A stretch of DNA of 64,000 nucleotides from Gnomoniopsis sp. IMI 355080 (taxonomy: Eukaryota > Ascomycota > Sordariomycetes > Diaporthales > Gnomoniaceae): contig JAPEVC010000030.1 of assembly GCA_027946555.1 (NCBI GenBank), positions 62,001 through 126,000 on the forward strand, in the 5' to 3' direction. This document shows, in pieces, positions 22,472 through 36,700 of this stretch. Numbering within the stretch: the stretch's first letter is position 1; every line of letters begins with the position of its first letter. Made by a program: the position numbers and the translations under genes. The notes under the pieces were generated by a model. The model did no database searches. It saw only the letters and a program-made list of their open reading frames with translations, and was not told the origin of the DNA.

Positions 22472-25400
22472 GATATGCTTCTTTCTCTAGTCCGTTCGTG
22501 ATCTTTGTTTCGCAGAGACGGGCAAGGTTAGTCGGCTGACCGCATGAAACAGGCAAGCCCCCCTCAGTGTGAATCTGCGCGGGACCCGAGGGCCTTCTCG
22601 AAGGCTTCAGATGGAGGGTGCACAAGAGATGTCGTACATACCAGAGCGGTAGAGAAAAGTCCCCTCCGAACAAGCTTCGCAACGAACCAAGGTCGGGCGA
22701 TGAGGCTACACAGTTGAACCTCGGATCATCACATGGAACAACCTGCTGTCCGTTCCCGGACGAGTCCCTCCTCCACGTTGGGTGTCTCAGGTGTGCCGAG
22801 TGCTTTCCCCCCAATATATGGATGGCAGTGAGGCGTTGACCAAGAAAGGGGCGGCTGTTGTGTCTGGGAATACTTGTGTTGCGTGGGGTTTGCGTGGACC
22901 TCCCTGCCTTTAGCTCAAGTCGTCCTTGTAGTCGGTATCGATCACGGGGTAGGATGATGGCTAAAGAAGAGGAAGAAGGCAAAAGCAACTGACGACCGAC
23001 TCGAGGGGGGTGTGAGATTATGTCAGGTACGGCAGGCCTCAAGTCGCACGGCTAGGATGAAAGACGTCTATTAGACGCAGGAGATATGTACGTGAGCGGC
23101 AAAGGTTATCTAGTGATAGGTTACCCGCCGCGTGGGCGGAGCGGATGGATTCTAGATTTTGATGTTGATGGTGTGCTCGGACGGCGTCAGGCGCTTGTTT
23201 TGCAACAAGCTTGTCGTGTGCTCTGATGAATGATCCGGGAGTCTCGTCCAGAAGCGTAAGGAACAATACAAGGACAAAACGTTGAAAGAAAAAAAGAGCA
23301 GGAGGAGGTGAGGAATTAACTCTGCGCAAAAGCACTTGCAGATGTGGGTGTGGTTTGAGGGGTGGGGAGGGCAATATGGAGGTCGAGACTTTGAGCGCGT
23401 AAAATGGACAGGGCCCTGGCCTGTGGAGGGACGATCCCAGAAGGGACATATACTTTGGGTGGAAATACCCCAGGTAGTATAGAGACGAGAGAATGTTGAA
23501 TCTGGAGCGGGTACTGACCAGCTCCTGTGAGGCCTAGCACTGCATGGCGACGGAGAACCTGGCACTGGCAACCGGGGCAAGGATATCTGCAGGCCTATGA
23601 GGTTTGCGTGGGCGGCAGACAAGAGAAAAGCCACAGCATGCCAGCCATGCCCAAGCCAGGTGTGGGACGCATGCAATAGGTGACCCTGATGAAGAGATGC
23701 AGTAGCTCCGAAGCTGGTTGGGCACACGGTGCATGGGGTTGGTACAAACGGGAAGTACTCGGACATGTTCCAATATTAGCCTCCACTTGATGCTGTAGGT
23801 CGATGGCCTATTGCAGTCACCTGGACAGCATGGCCCCAAGATATGACTGTGTATCTGAAGACCAATTGCAGCGCCACGATACAGCTTCGTTTGATGAGCG
23901 CATACCTGACTTTGGGGCTTTACCCTTTCGCCCTGCCTGACCCATTTCGAAGACCGCCAGCAGCGACCCAACTGGCCCCTTTGCTGCACGACGCCCCGGA
24001 ACGAGTAACGGCAGGACGATGGCCCGCAGACGCCGTCAAGCCTGCAAGCCAGTGCGGCCAGAGAGAGCAAGCGAGGCGTGCTGCTGTACATACATGCGTT
24101 GCTGTACGGTACGGTACGGTGTATTTTTGGGTGCAATTGGTGCAAAGACTCGGTGGCAGCACGGCGCAGGTCTTGAGTACTTTGGCGTCCGGGCCATGCA
24201 TGTATGCATGCTGTGTGGTGGCTGTCTGGATGCGCTTCGCTGCGTGTACCTTACATGGATAGCCCCAATTGACCTCTTAGATACTGTTCCGGGCCGTGCG
24301 ATGTCAAGCAAGCGGAAGTGTGGAGTCACTGCAGTGTCTGCTTTTTCTTTGGCTGGACGAGTTTCCTGTTCCACGCTGTATGTGCTCTTTTGGATATGAC
24401 TCCAACGCCCACTTGCAAGTGGCTTGTTTCGAGCCCAACTCAGCGGTAGCCGCGAACATTTTCTCTTGCTTTGGGCTTCGCCGCCCTCATCTTGACAGCA
24501 ATTCTGGGTCCCCTCCCCACTGGTTTCTGACCTAGGGCGCGTCAGTCGGTCTCCAGTCTTTGCCACACGAACAAAAACGAGAAACCGAGAGCAGCAGACA
24601 GGTGTGTGTTGCGCGCCGGGGGTACCAGAAAAAGGCGAGGGTGGTAGAGGATTACAAGGGCAAGTCCAGATGAGGTCGACAACGCCATGCTAGTGGCCGT
24701 GAGCGGCGGCTACAGTCGTCTGTCATTGGCAGGCGCCGCCCCGCAGCTGCGAGGGACCCCTGCGTGTGAAAGTGACCATGGTTCTGGAGCCGCTGATTGG
24801 CATCTTTCCTCCGCAGCGCTATCCTGGTTTCTACTACTTGGTATTAGGCTCCGCTTCTTGGGTGACCCCCCCGCCCTTGACCTCACCTGGGCACTCAGTA
24901 CTGCTCTTGCGCAGGGCATCTGCTGCTGTCACGGCTTTCTTCACCTTGGCTCGGCTACCACTTCACCTGGAGCCATGCTGCTGCCATGATGCTGCCATGC
25001 TGCCATGCGGCCATGTCTCTGCCCTATCATTCTCTTTTGGTAGTTCGTCTGGACAATCTTGCAAGTCAGGCCACTTCCGATTCTCGGCGAGACATTCCGG
25101 AGAGACTGTCGGTCAAGTTGGTCGTCGGCGTCAAGACGACCTGCCATCATCCTCGACCGTGCAACGCCATTGACTGCTTGTCTCCCGTCTGACGCTGGAT
25201 CTGATCATGTGCCCGACGACGTCAGGCAGATCCTTCATGTTCCTCGGTGCCTCTCAGCTTATCAATGACAATGAGCTCGATGGCATCCGTCCACGTGCCC
25301 AGCATGTGGACATCCCGAACCCTTTGGGGGTCCAAGATAACTCGTCAAGTGTATCATGGTATCATGACATTGCTCTGACATTGCTCGTTGGTTTCGCCCT

Positions 25401-28400
25401 GGGCCGACGATCCTTCCTCTGCAGCTTGATGAGATCGACTACACCCTCCCCCCCCCCTTCGGACTCGGCTCATTGCCTACGCCTCCAGCAGACCGCCCAG
25501 CCTCCACTTAACTGCCACTTTTGAGGCGGTCGTTACAGCAGCCACGGATCATCTCATGGGTCCGGTCAATAGTACATTGTGGTGCATTCAGCTTGCATAC
25601 ACACATTTCTTCTTCTGTCGTCGCTGCCATGGCGCCATGGCTAGCATGGCTGGCATGGCCTCCCAGAATTGAGGCGTCGGGACAACTACCACGAACCGCG
25701 TAGATAACGGGCGTGGCTACTCAGAATAGACTGGCAGTTCAACGCCGGGCCACTTGTACCACTATCCAGCCCGGGAGTTGAACGCAAACTACTATGTAGG
25801 TGCCGCTGTCGTCGCCTCCCGCCTCCCCGCGGCCCTGCTTCTGTCCAACCGTTGCTTTGCGCCATCCGTGGTCACTGATGTCGCAAATCCTCGTGTCTTT
25901 GCATTGGACAATCTCTTGGACGGGGCCACCGCGTGCCAAAGTCGCCAGGATTCAAACATGAAGAACCAATCTTCTGGGCACACACGCACCGACACGTCAA
26001 CCTGGACAATCAGATTAACATGCACACCTGTGCTTCCCTGCCATGGATGCAACCACACTACTCCAGCCCGAGTTTGATACATATGGGAGGGAGGGGCTTC
26101 AACGAGGGTATATGCAAACCCTCAGCAAGTGAACCTACTTTCCAACACAACGATACAGCGATTATCGGATCACTCTGTGGAGAATACAAAGTCCCCCTTG
26201 TCGGTGTAATCTCCTCTAGGAGTGTCCTGGTGTATGAAAGGTCTAACCGTGGCCGCGGCATCTTTAGTCAATAAGAACTTGCCCTGATACGGACCGGACT
26301 TGAAGCTGTTCCCCTGTCAAAAGACGTGTGCATGGCGTGAGCAAGGATTTGAATTGACCCGCTTGCCATTGAACGTCTCGCTTCCTAATCATCATGATCA
26401 AAGCCATTACGGTCCCATAGATCTCGGTCCCGAGCCAACGTTTGAGTCGGCATCGTTTTTGGAAGAGCAATATCAAGACCCAGGCTAGGGTCGGTACGCT
26501 GTCTCTGGTTCTTGCATTCCTCGACACTGCTATTCGTCCCCATATCATCGCAACTCTGGACACCATTATTTCGGGGCGAGCATCCGCATATCATATTCAG
26601 ACGCCTTCTAATCAACCTCAACTTTATGGTAAATGGCACCATCTCCTTCCCGATTGATTTCTCCCCCAGCACAAAAACAAATGCAATATCCTCCAAGCGA
26701 CGTTAGCTCGCCTGCATGTCGCCCTGCCGGCCACCAACATCCTAGCCCAATGGAACCGTTGTTAAGCAAAGCTGTCCCCTCCTCCCCCCCGATCGCATCC
26801 CCGCCATGCTGCACGCCACAAAGCAACGAGGGAGGTCGGTATGGCGGATGGGAAGGGGGCTCTGCAGCACTTGTACCTTGAACAAGGTTGATGCACTGCT
26901 ACCCTGACGAGGTTCGATTGCAGCATTCCGCACCATCCATGCCCCTAATCTCTAACGCCCAAAATGGTGGCACAGCTTACAGTGCTTACATGATGGAGAC
27001 AGCCGGTCAGTGCCCATGCGGCCGGTTGCTTCATCCCCAGGCCTCTTGAGAAAAATCCAAATTGCATTTGCTTGTACCACTGCACAAAGCACGACTGCCT
27101 TAGTTGTCTTGACCCCACGCTTGGCCAACCTGTCTCATTGCTGGCACACCTCGATCAGAAGATTTCCATCATCAATGTCCAATGCAATTTACTAGTCCAA
27201 TGCACTGGTGCCTTGCAGCTTGTGTGCTGTCAAATTGGTCCTGGGACCGACCGGTGAGTATAACGTTGAGCTCTAGCATCGTCGACGTCAACGGCTCCAG
27301 GGCTTAGGTCGGTGTGCAACTCCATTCAAGGCTTGCAGCAGCAACGGGTCTCACAGGTCTCCAAGACAGAGAGAGACTGTGTTGACCGCACTTTTATCGC
27401 CCAAGCTATCACTGCAGGTCTCGCGCGAAGCCCGAAAAGTAAGGCAATGAATGATGTCGCGTTTGTCTCTTGTGCTCCGGCAACAGGGCCGAGTACACTC
27501 ATCCCATGCTATATCCAAATCAATCTTTCCTCCCAGGCACACAAAGGCTTGATTTTCTGCTCAGGCCTCTCGCGAGCTGCAAGAGTTTCTGCTTTTGAAT
27601 TCGGATGCAGCTCAGTGTTCATGGCTAGTCCGTCTGATGTTAATCACACAAAAGTCAATTTTGTCCCCCTACATCCCTGCTCTACGTTCATCTACTCAAG
27701 TACTATATGAGAAAAAGGAAGCCTAGGTTGAGCGGGGCATGGCATGTCGTACAGGAGGGTCGACAAGGAAGCCGGTCCTGAGCAGTGGATCCCACGGTCC
27801 GGGGCGTCGACGTCCAGGGTTGCTGCCGAGCTTCAAGCGCCCATCTGATACTAGTCACCCAAAAGACAGCCACGATCCAAAAAGGTCAATTGTTCGGGTT
27901 CTCAACCACCAACACCTCCCTGTTCATGCCATTCTGCTAGCCCCCGAGCCAACCATAGATTACATGCGGAAACGGCCCCTGACAATCCCAACACCATGGG
28001 CACCCAAGTTGCTGTGATATTGATGAGCGATCGACGAACCAGCGCACAAAGCTTTTCCCGTTCTGCAGGCATTGCAACAATAGCACTCCCGAGATGCGTC
28101 GACCAGCCGGGGGGTGTTCCGCTGCCGCAAAGCATGTGCGGCTTCTGGGATCCTGGCTTTCCGGTGCCGACCTAAGGGCCCGGGATGAGAGCTCCTCGCG
28201 AATGCCAGCAGTCGGCCGGCCACCACTACGGAAATAATGCCCTCAAGGGTTCCAGAGTCGAGACTGCGGCAGCATCACCGCATCTGTATCTATCACAACT
28301 CCACGTCACAGCTGCCGCGCACCAAAAGCTGCAGTGTGTGTTGCCTTGCGCAGCTTGGCCCCACAACCAAACAATCTGCTGATCGCGCGCAAGGGAATCT

Positions 28401-31400
28401 GCGTGTTCCATGATTTATGGCTTGAGGTGCTCACCCTAAAATTGGAACTTTTTAAGTTTGGGTGATATGATTACTCCGCAATTGGGCTGCCGTGATGTGA
28501 TGGCAATCAAACATCGAAAATAGCAAAGGTGCATAGGCCATTCGTGTCTTCATACTACCCGTTGCATTGCAACGCAACCCATCCTTCGCTTCAAAGTGGC
28601 TCGTGAGCCGTTTCTTGCCAAACCTAGACCCTATTCATCGAGCTTCGTGAGAGCTCACAACGACAAGTGTCAGTCTGGGTCTGGCGATGGCAGACCATCA
28701 AGATGATAGGCGCGCATGCTTCGGCTAACAACCGAAATCCGCTGGACAGAACAGGGCTTTTCCTCTGATGACATACTATGTAATTGGGCCGATGCGGAAG
28801 GTCAGTCCACCGGATTGCTCAGGACTTCGAGGCGAGTCGACCTGGTCTTTGGGGCGCTCTGCTATTTTAGGCACCAAGACTGGAAGCATCAAGGTTGCGT
28901 ACTCGAGTAGCATCCAACAAGTGAGACGTTTTTCGTAATTTCCACCTCTTTCGGATGGTCAATTCTCACTCTTTCGCCCTGTCATCTCGTATCAATCCAC
29001 CACTTTTTCACCTTCTCCCTCTCGCAGACCTCCACGAGCTGGGATCGTAGTGGCAAACCACTCAAGTGAGTGTACTGCAGGTCTCATCACAGGTCTTTTG
29101 TTTACAACTCGAACCGGACTGTCCGAACAAGGCTACATGTGCGCCCATAAACAACGTCTCGAACCCCAAAGTTTCATATATCCCAGGGTGACTCGTCGTC
29201 ATGTATTGTGGGGGAACATACCAGATCTTATACGGGCTGGTCGATCTGGAAATGTAATCACGGCTGTCAGATTGTGTGGGAGGCTCCCGCGCGCCTCGCT
29301 ACATGGCAATTCGTCCGAAGTTGGGACGAATAAAAACGTCCAATCCATCACAGGCGCCATGATTGGGGGGTGATGGTGGGGGGGGGGGTGGCATGCAGCT
29401 CTCCCATTTCCCGGAGTGGTGTAGGCGAGGGCTTTCTCTGATTTCTTTCCCGAATTTCGCGATGCGCCTATATTTCTCCCCGTACCATACCAAAAGCGAG
29501 AGAGAACATACGTTACTTTGGAGCATGGCGAACATGTGACTATCGTGTCGTGCGAGTGTAGGGGTTTTGGTCACAGGTGATTGTGACTTGTCACTTCAAT
29601 CTCTCCTTTATAGCAGCAGCCGATTCGCGAATGGGCGAGATAAGAGTCGGAAGGAGACACCACAATGGTATTGGGGCACTGCGCATTGAAAATTTTCAAC
29701 ACACTCTGAGTTGTGGGATGCGGCTTGTGCCATGCTTCGGGAAGGCTACCGGATTCGAATACAAAACGGTGTGTATACTCGGAGACTAAAATCTCATTCA
29801 TCCACACTGCCCCTTTGTTGGTGGTAGACTGTCCGTCGCGGTCTGGACTCTGTGCATCTCTCAAAGCGTTGATTGTGTGGAACTTGTTCTTTGCCCATGG
29901 GAGTTCAGCTGTAGGATATGCCTCTACGGGACAGCTAGCCATGAAGTAATGGAACTCATAGACATCTCCTGTAGGGACACCCAAGTTGGCTTGGTATCTT
30001 GAATGGACACACAGGGACTGACGCGGGGGCTTGATTCATTTCCAAAATGAAAGCTTTCTCGGCTTGCTTGTTGGCTAGTATGTAAAAAACATGTAGTATT
30101 GGAGAGTAATAACTCTGGGTATCGATCCACAGTCTTGTCCCATGACGCTGGTCCCTGGCATCATGCTTGGCAGATACTATCCGTGACCATGTGGAAAGGG
30201 AAGAGTATCTCATGCCTGCGACTTAAAGGACCAGCCAGTCGAGCCATTGCTGGACGAGGTCTGCCTACGTGCGCTGCCAAAGCCGAGAAGAGCATGGTGA
30301 TCAAAGATAGACCGCTGCGCATTCACGCCGTGACGGTGACGACGCAGGCCGCCGCTCTCCTCTCCCTCTCTGACCAGACACGAATCCGCTGTCAATTTTC
30401 AACAGACAGAAAGCTCGTCGATGAGGCCCTCATCAAGGTAGTAGCAGAGCAGCAGCCTCTCTCAGCCGTCCCATCCGCCTTGCCAGCCCCCAAAGCTAGT
30501 ACACCATTCCGAGCATGAAGCAAAAGCGTCTCAGCCTTTGGGCTTCTGGAGAGCGAGCCTCTTTGCCCGTACACTTGCACAACCGTCGCCCGTCGCCATC
30601 GCAACCCCAACCCGCCGAAGCGCCCAGGCGAGCAAGATCGACCGCCCCCATCGATGCCTGACCGGATACGCGCAGGTCCCCCCAGCTTTGCGCCTGACCA
30701 TTGTGAAATCCCCATCTTCAAATGCGTGCGCGCGCATCGTTTCCCTAGAAACAAACAGGAAGCGACACCCGAGATTTGACAGCTGAGTCTCCGCGCCGCC
30801 TGCCGACAGCAATCGGGTCCCATCGCCTCTCTTGGCCCCCATATCGCCGCCAACATCTCGCAGAGTAGGTCGTTCGAATGGGCCACCAACCCCTAGCATG
30901 TGGTTACCGAAGAGAGACATGGCCTTGTTGCCTGTGCCTCAATTCAATCCTCCGACTCCATTGTAATACTACCTCATATCAAAAAAACCCGCTGTGTCGA
31001 GAGTCATGAACGCATCCCCCCTCCCCCTCCTCAAGCAAGTTTTGGGAGAGAATGGAGTTCTCGTTGATCCCCTTCGACCCGAAAGCGCCTCCTGCCCCGG
31101 ACTTGTCGAACTCGCAATTACGAACGCGAACCAAGGGAAGACGGCCAAGCATCCGGGCCCGGCCGCGAATCCGCTATCACATCCCCCAACCCGGCAGGCG
31201 GAGCCCTGCACCCGAATGCACATACCACTGAATCACACCAAGGGGCGGACCTTCCCAATGCATGCATCCGGCCAGCCCAAGTCTTTGGCGTGGAAAAAGG
31301 GTCCATCTGCAGCGGAGATTGAGCCCAGGTGGAATGTGATGAGTTGATAGCTGACCGCAGTCGAGATGCCAGATGAGGTGAAGTCAAGCGAAGGACAAGG

Positions 31401-33152
31401 ACGCTTAGGGCCGACAGGCGGAAAGAAGGGATGGTACTGTACCTAGGTACCTGCCTGCCTGCCTACCCTGCCTACCTACTTGTAGTAGGTATGTAATAAG
31501 CCAGCGGCAGGCGCGCGTTCGGCACGGTGGCCGCTAGCGCCGTACTGGAGCTGATAATGGTAAGGCAGATAGTGGCGAGATTCCTTGACATTGGGTCTGG
31601 TTTCTTCGGTGAAATAAGTGAATAACAAACACTGAACGGTGAATACTGAAATAGGTGCAGGATGTTGTTGGATATTTAGCTGACTTGGCAGTAAATTATT
31701 CCGGAGCACTGCTGATCATGGTAGGATACATAAAATATCGACTATGCTATGCGTGCATGACAAGTTAAAACGCGATGTACTCTGTGTGAATGGATGTGTA
31801 TATGTGTGTGTCTGTGGAAGACGACTGTGATTTGAAAAGCGCAAGACTAACTATCTCAACTCGAAATGCTCGAGGATGGGGGTATCTACCGAATGATGCT
31901 AAACTACCTAATGCAAACAAAATAAACCCTTTGCAGTCGCCGTCCTGCTCCCGGCAACTGACAAACTCCGTGCAATGTGTAACCCAAACCCCTTGTGTAC
32001 AAAAATCGCTTGCTCGCTCCAAATAAAAAGACAAAATGTGTAAAAGAAATCCTGCTCGCGGACGAGCCAAAGTGCCCAACGCCGATGATGACACACCATC
32101 AATACACTGTATGCCCAATATAGCCCAGGCCTTCTTGGCCTGTCTTGTGCTCCATGTCCATCATCGGCCAACCTTCCTGTGTGTAAGCGACCGACCGGTC
32201 ATCGACAAGCACATAGCCTAGGGAAGTAAAGTGCTATCATAAACCTTCTCGTGCGTCATCTTTCCCGATGAGACGGTATGCCGAGCAAACGAAAGGCAAG
32301 TGGCGGCCAGCCAGAGAGGCAGCATGTGGCTTGTCTCATCTGCCGACCCGAAGTGTTCGTACCGCGCACAGCAAAAAGCGAAAGGAAGCTGTGTCGCGAT
32401 CCATGACGAGGTTTGCGCATCCCGAAGCCGCCCGAACGTCTTTTGCCTGCGTCGGTCTCGGGTAGTTGGTGGGGGGGGGTACAATGAGGGCAGGCACCAA
32501 CTCCGCACCGGCGATCCGCGTCGTTCCGCAGCCTCGGCGCACAATGTCACCACGGATGAATGGAAACCCGGGAACAATTGCAACCAAGGATTAAAAAAAA
32601 GGAACAGGGATCAGCGCATCAGACACACCCGACAATTTGTCGTGATGAATGATGCCGAGTTCGCGCTGCGTACCGTCTTCATTGCCGAAAACAGATTTCG
32701 TCCGATAAGTTGAATGGCGTAGTGTTGAAAGGCAAAAAAGATGGTGAGAAAATATGGTGTCAGTGTAAGTGTAAGCCCGGGCCCAAAAGGCAAAAGGGGG
32801 CTTCGCAAATCCCGTGGGGAAAGTCGTTTAAGCGTAATCCGGGGACGTCGGCTCCAAAGTTGTATCATTCAGAAAATGGTGTGGTGATATGAGAATGCAT
32901 AATTAGAAAAGATGTAAGCCTGTTGATGACTGTCAGCACAAGTTGCATTTCTATGTCGCCGAGCGATAAGCTCGGTGTGGAACCCTCAAGCCACTGCAAC
33001 GTGGGATCCGTGGGTGCGGAGGAGAGGGCGCACAACGAGCGAAATGGAAGGACATATGAGTAAGCTTATACGTACACTATAATCGCACAGCGTTGTGCAA
33101 TCCTCGCCACAAAGCCCGGCTAGTAGCGAGAGGAGAGAGTGAGTCAATGAAT
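22472..33152. other. 10.7 kb gene-poor region
   Basis: No coding gene, rRNA or tRNA that I can support. Short frames on both strands carry no recognisable domain, and their translations are Cys/Ser/Pro/Arg-rich in the way of non-coding DNA. Small structures seen: a TACGG tandem run near 24105-24120; CATG-rich clusters near 24190-24210 and 24970-25015; poly-C 25448-25457; poly-G 29378-29388 and 32471-32479; a CCTGCCTA-type run at 31440-31490. Base composition looks balanced, without the AT-rich look of strongly RIP-mutated transposon remains. Could hold long 5' UTRs or noncoding RNAs. Confidence 0.5.
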
Positions 33153-33656
33153 TCATTGTTCGGCGGCCTCGGCGATGGGCGTCATGGCCGACAGTTTGCT
33201 CTTGGGAGCCGGGCTCACAGCCTTGCGGGAGCCGGCGCCGGCGGCCTTCTTGTTCTTGGCCGCTTGGCGCCTTTTGCGTTGCTCCTTCTCGCGCATGACG
33301 ACCGCCATGTACTCGCGCTGCCGCAGTGCCTGCTCGCGGCGCATCTCCTCAATATCCTCCTCGCTGATGTGCATTACGGCAGGGGCGAAGTTGGGCGAAG
33401 GTGTGCCGGACCCGTAGCTGGACTCGCTGCGTGCGTCGTCGTCGGCGAACACGGGCTCGGAGAGGAAGAGCAGGTCCTCGTCAGAGATGTAAGAAGATGC
33501 GCGCGCGTTGTGGTGGTCGTTGGTGAGCGAGTCGCGCCGTGGCCAGCTGGGAAAGGCACAGCTGGCATCGTGATATGCTGATGACTGGTAGGTGTTGCTC
33601 CTGTTGGGGATCTCCATTGCGGGTGTGGAGCTGTATGATCCGTAAGAGCCGTACAT
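33153..33656 (-). CDS. Small conserved disordered fungal protein, 167 aa
   Basis: Hypothetical protein resembling a family of small Ser/Tyr-rich fungal proteins of unknown function. It begins MYGSYGSYSS and is rich in Ser, Tyr and Asn. Residues about 50-75 contain an SDEDLLFL acidic-hydrophobic motif, and about 95-125 form a charged helix (ISEEDIEEMRREQALRQRE). A basic Lys/Arg/Ala segment (EQRKRRQAAKNKKAAG) follows that could bind nucleic acid or serve as a nuclear signal. No introns. The frame is open upstream, but the ATG at 33656 is preferred because the protein family starts with a Tyr/Ser-rich segment and a TATA-like element lies about 100 bp upstream. It stands alone in an 18 kb gene-poor stretch. 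Confidence 0.75.
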   Translation of the reverse strand: MYGSYGSYSSTPAMEIPNRSNTYQSSAYHDASCAFPSWPRRDSLTNDHHNARASSYISDEDLLFLSEPVFADDDARSESSYGSGTPSPNFAPAVMHISEEDIEEMRREQALRQREYMAVVMREKEQRKRRQAAKNKKAAGAGSRKAVSPAPKSKLSAMTPIAEAAEQ

Positions 33657-33751
33657 TTTGACTGTGTGAGTGAGCGTGCGAGGACGCGTTTGTTTTCGAA
33701 GGTCGATCGGCGTGGACAGATCAGATCCGGTTTTTTGGGATGAGATCGCCT

Positions 33752-33774
33752 TATATAGCACCTCTATAGAGGTG
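33752..33774 (-). promoter_or_regulatory. TATA-like element next to a 16-bp perfect palindrome
   Basis: On the minus strand TATATAA occurs about 100 bp upstream of the 33656 start codon. Directly abutting it at 33759-33774 is CACCTCTATAGAGGTG, which is its own reverse complement. The position suggests a core promoter with a dimeric factor site; that function is inferred. Confidence 0.45.
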
Positions 33775-36700
33775 TGTGTTGTTGACGCACCAGACGTGGC
33801 GCGTTGACTGTTGGTACCAGTGTTTGCAGGCGTATTCGCTGATATAGGTATGTTTCCTAGCGGATGTGCGATATGCCGAGTTGAATGCCGTTGAATATGA
33901 TGTTGAGTGTTTCTTGTCACCACAGGACAGGAAGGAATACGATGTGAGAAGTAGTAACTATCGACAGTTAAATCTTGATGATGGCAGCTCGAACATAAAT
34001 CCTGTCAGGAGGGTCTCGCAACGTGGGCGGGAGCCACCATATATGGGTTGCGCGCGTTCCGAGGGCAACAACAGCCAGGCCGCCAGGCAGGGAAGCTTAT
34101 TCTGGTCAGGGATACAAAGTGACAAGAGACAAAGTGACAAGTGACTAGATGAGGCAGGGGAGGGGGCCAGACGCATCCTACGGGTTTCGGGAATGGGGCT
34201 CAGGTGGCGGCCAGATGCCTCCAGACTGAACACCCCCCCACGCCTGGCAGGGCAGGCAGTCTGGTACTATCCAGGTACACCCCAAGCACAGCCCGTACTT
34301 CTGGTTCCAAGGTTGTCGGAAAAAGTACGGAGTAGCGGTCGGGAGCCTTGAGTAAAGGCGCCCTGCAGGCAGAGTCAGACCGCTCTCGTCTCGTTGCTGA
34401 TGGAGGGTCGGAGCAGGACGGCTTGGAGGCTGGGGTCTGCAAACGACAAGTACCACGGCTGCTGTCCCAGAACAGCCACATCGTATTCTATTTCCTCTTT
34501 CAGTAAACATTGAACCGACTCCAGCCCTGTCATTGGTGCGCAACCGTCGCGAATCGCTCTCCGAGCGCAGATCCAGGGAACGCATCCCACATGCGAGTCC
34601 TCGGGGGAGACGGCCGACAAGACCGTCAACCTGGGAGCAACTCCTCACCGCCCGGTCGCAGATCCGGAGGGAAGAAGAAAACTATCTAGGCGCGATTCTT
34701 TTCCCATCAACGGACAAATTTCAATAAATGTCGTGTCCTTCTGCTTTCGGGAAAGTTGGTGGGCAACCATTACCATGCAAGCATCACACAGTGACCAGTT
34801 GATTTTCATATTCGATGCATCACTGAAAGGATTCCTTTTTCATTTGCCATGCGTCATGAAAACAACGTCGCTTCTCGTTTGCTGGTGCGACTTCTCAGCT
34901 CGATTTGCTCGAGCTTACGCCTAGGCATCAAGGAGTGTGGGACGCAGCGGCGCATGGCCAACGGAAGCGCATCAAACACAAGCGTTGGTGATGACTCCAA
35001 CTGAACGACACATGCCAAAGTGTTTGATTGGTGGCGGACTGAGTCGCCGTCACGGCGAGTTTGGTATTTGCAACGTATATGAGCGCCTTCCAGGTGTACG
35101 CGGCTTGACAAGTCTGAACATGGTGCAAGACATAATTTTTGACTAGTCCGTGCTCTGTTGTATCTCCCAACTCAGCTTCCCTTATTGGGGGCACAGGCCG
35201 GCAGAAATAGAACACCAAGGACCAAATTGCCGGCCAGCCGTGAGCATTGCGACTTCAGCTTTCCTCGGCGTGCCAGGAAATAGAATGCTTCCCCCCCCCC
35301 CTTCCGGCGAAATGTTCTTGATACTCGAGTCGAGAGCTTATCGTGGCTGAGTCGTCATGGTCGTGTCCTACCACCTGCCGCCCAAGGCTCTGCATCCTTC
35401 TTCATTCAGCTTCACTAATGAAATCCCCCTGATTCTTCCATCTGGCAGGTCGCAATGTCAAGCACATGGCATCATGGTCGCAACGTGGGTGAGAACTCGC
35501 CAAAAGTGAATCCTCTGGCCCCCAAAGGTAAGAGCTGGCTTATTTCCCCAGAATTGCTAATCATTATCGCTCTGGGGATTGCTTACCCTCTTGTGCAACG
35601 ATACATACGCATATATGGGTAGTATGTAGTGAGCGCCACCAGAATGAGTCAGATCGCGCAATGCATGAAAGGAAGGACGAACTCACCGACTATATGCAAT
35701 TGCAAAGGGCGGCAAGGACAAATGGCGATGATTCACATGCCCTACGCCCTACGAGCAGCATATGCGGTCATCTTTCGTGCCAGCATGGTCGTCCAGAAGG
35801 CCGGTGGACGATTACAGATCGCCATCAGCCTGTTTCTGACTTCCTGTGTGCGCCTTCCCCCAGATTCCCCCACAGAGGCAACGCGAAGAACTATAACAGC
35901 TACCCCAAGTGCGGTAACCCGTCCCAAGGGGAAAGGCGGAACGAGATGCTACGTTTGGCAACCGGAACAAGCGAGGAAGTTTATTGCTGCCTCATAATGT
36001 TTCTTGTTACCAAGATGCCGAGAAATGAAGTGGTTGCACCCACATCGCATTCCTGTCGCTTGTTCGCAATTTACACGTCTCGCCAACTTTGCTTCCGTCG
36101 ATTCGTGGTGGTTGGCTACTTGAGTCTGCTTTCGGTCCGTATAATGAATAAGTGGTGTAAACCAGAAGAACCGTGCCTATGTACCTTGTTGATATAACAA
36201 GACCCCTCGGCAGCCAGCCACATTAGGAATTTCCGCGTGCAGGGGCCATTATAGCTCGCAGGATTGCGGTCAAGGCCCAGGCACTGGAATAAGCAAGGGG
36301 GGCAAGCAGGGTGCAAGCAGAGAAAGTCCTTCTAGACTTCCTGCTTTCGGTCCAGCACACAATCAGGTTATGCGTCCTGATAGGGCTGGGACTGCCAACA
36401 AATTTTTCGTGGACAACGGCAAAGGGGCGGTGGATGCTGCAGCATCCGCTGGCGAGCATTTGCTGGCGTTTCGACAATTCGTTTCATGCTATGTGTCTTT
36501 CCGCCCATTCATTCGTGTTCCTAGCCGTCGGAATTACAGACCTAGTAACTTGGCACTTTGGAACATCTCCCGGGTACTCGCAGGTTTACCCGAAACCTCG
36601 CTGGGCTCCAGCACCTTTTCACCAGCATCAGTTCAAGAATTTTGCCCAACGGTGGTGGTCTTACCGCTGGATAAAACCGCGGGAACGAGGGCGATCAACC

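Noticed and set aside
22272..23042. 256-residue minus-strand frame overlapping the first exon of the propeller gene
   Set aside because: It overlaps the WD40 exon in another frame and has no recognisable features; the WD40 reading is clearly the coding one.
23152..24566. Several 130-200 residue minus-strand frames upstream of the propeller gene
   Set aside because: Translations are rich in Cys, His, Pro and Ser with no domain, and frames overlap one another; typical of noncoding DNA.
30850..30890. Possible tRNA B box (gttcgaatgg)
   Set aside because: No T-stem pairing and no acceptor or anticodon arm at the right distance.
30392..30920. 165- and 129-residue minus-strand frames
   Set aside because: Overlapping frames with Arg/Gly/Ser-rich translations and no family resemblance.
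31436..31495. CCTGCCTA/GTACCTA low-complexity patch considered as a transposon end or telomere-like repeat
   Set aside because: Too short and irregular; similar patches are common in fungal spacer DNA, and no terminal repeat partner or transposase is present.
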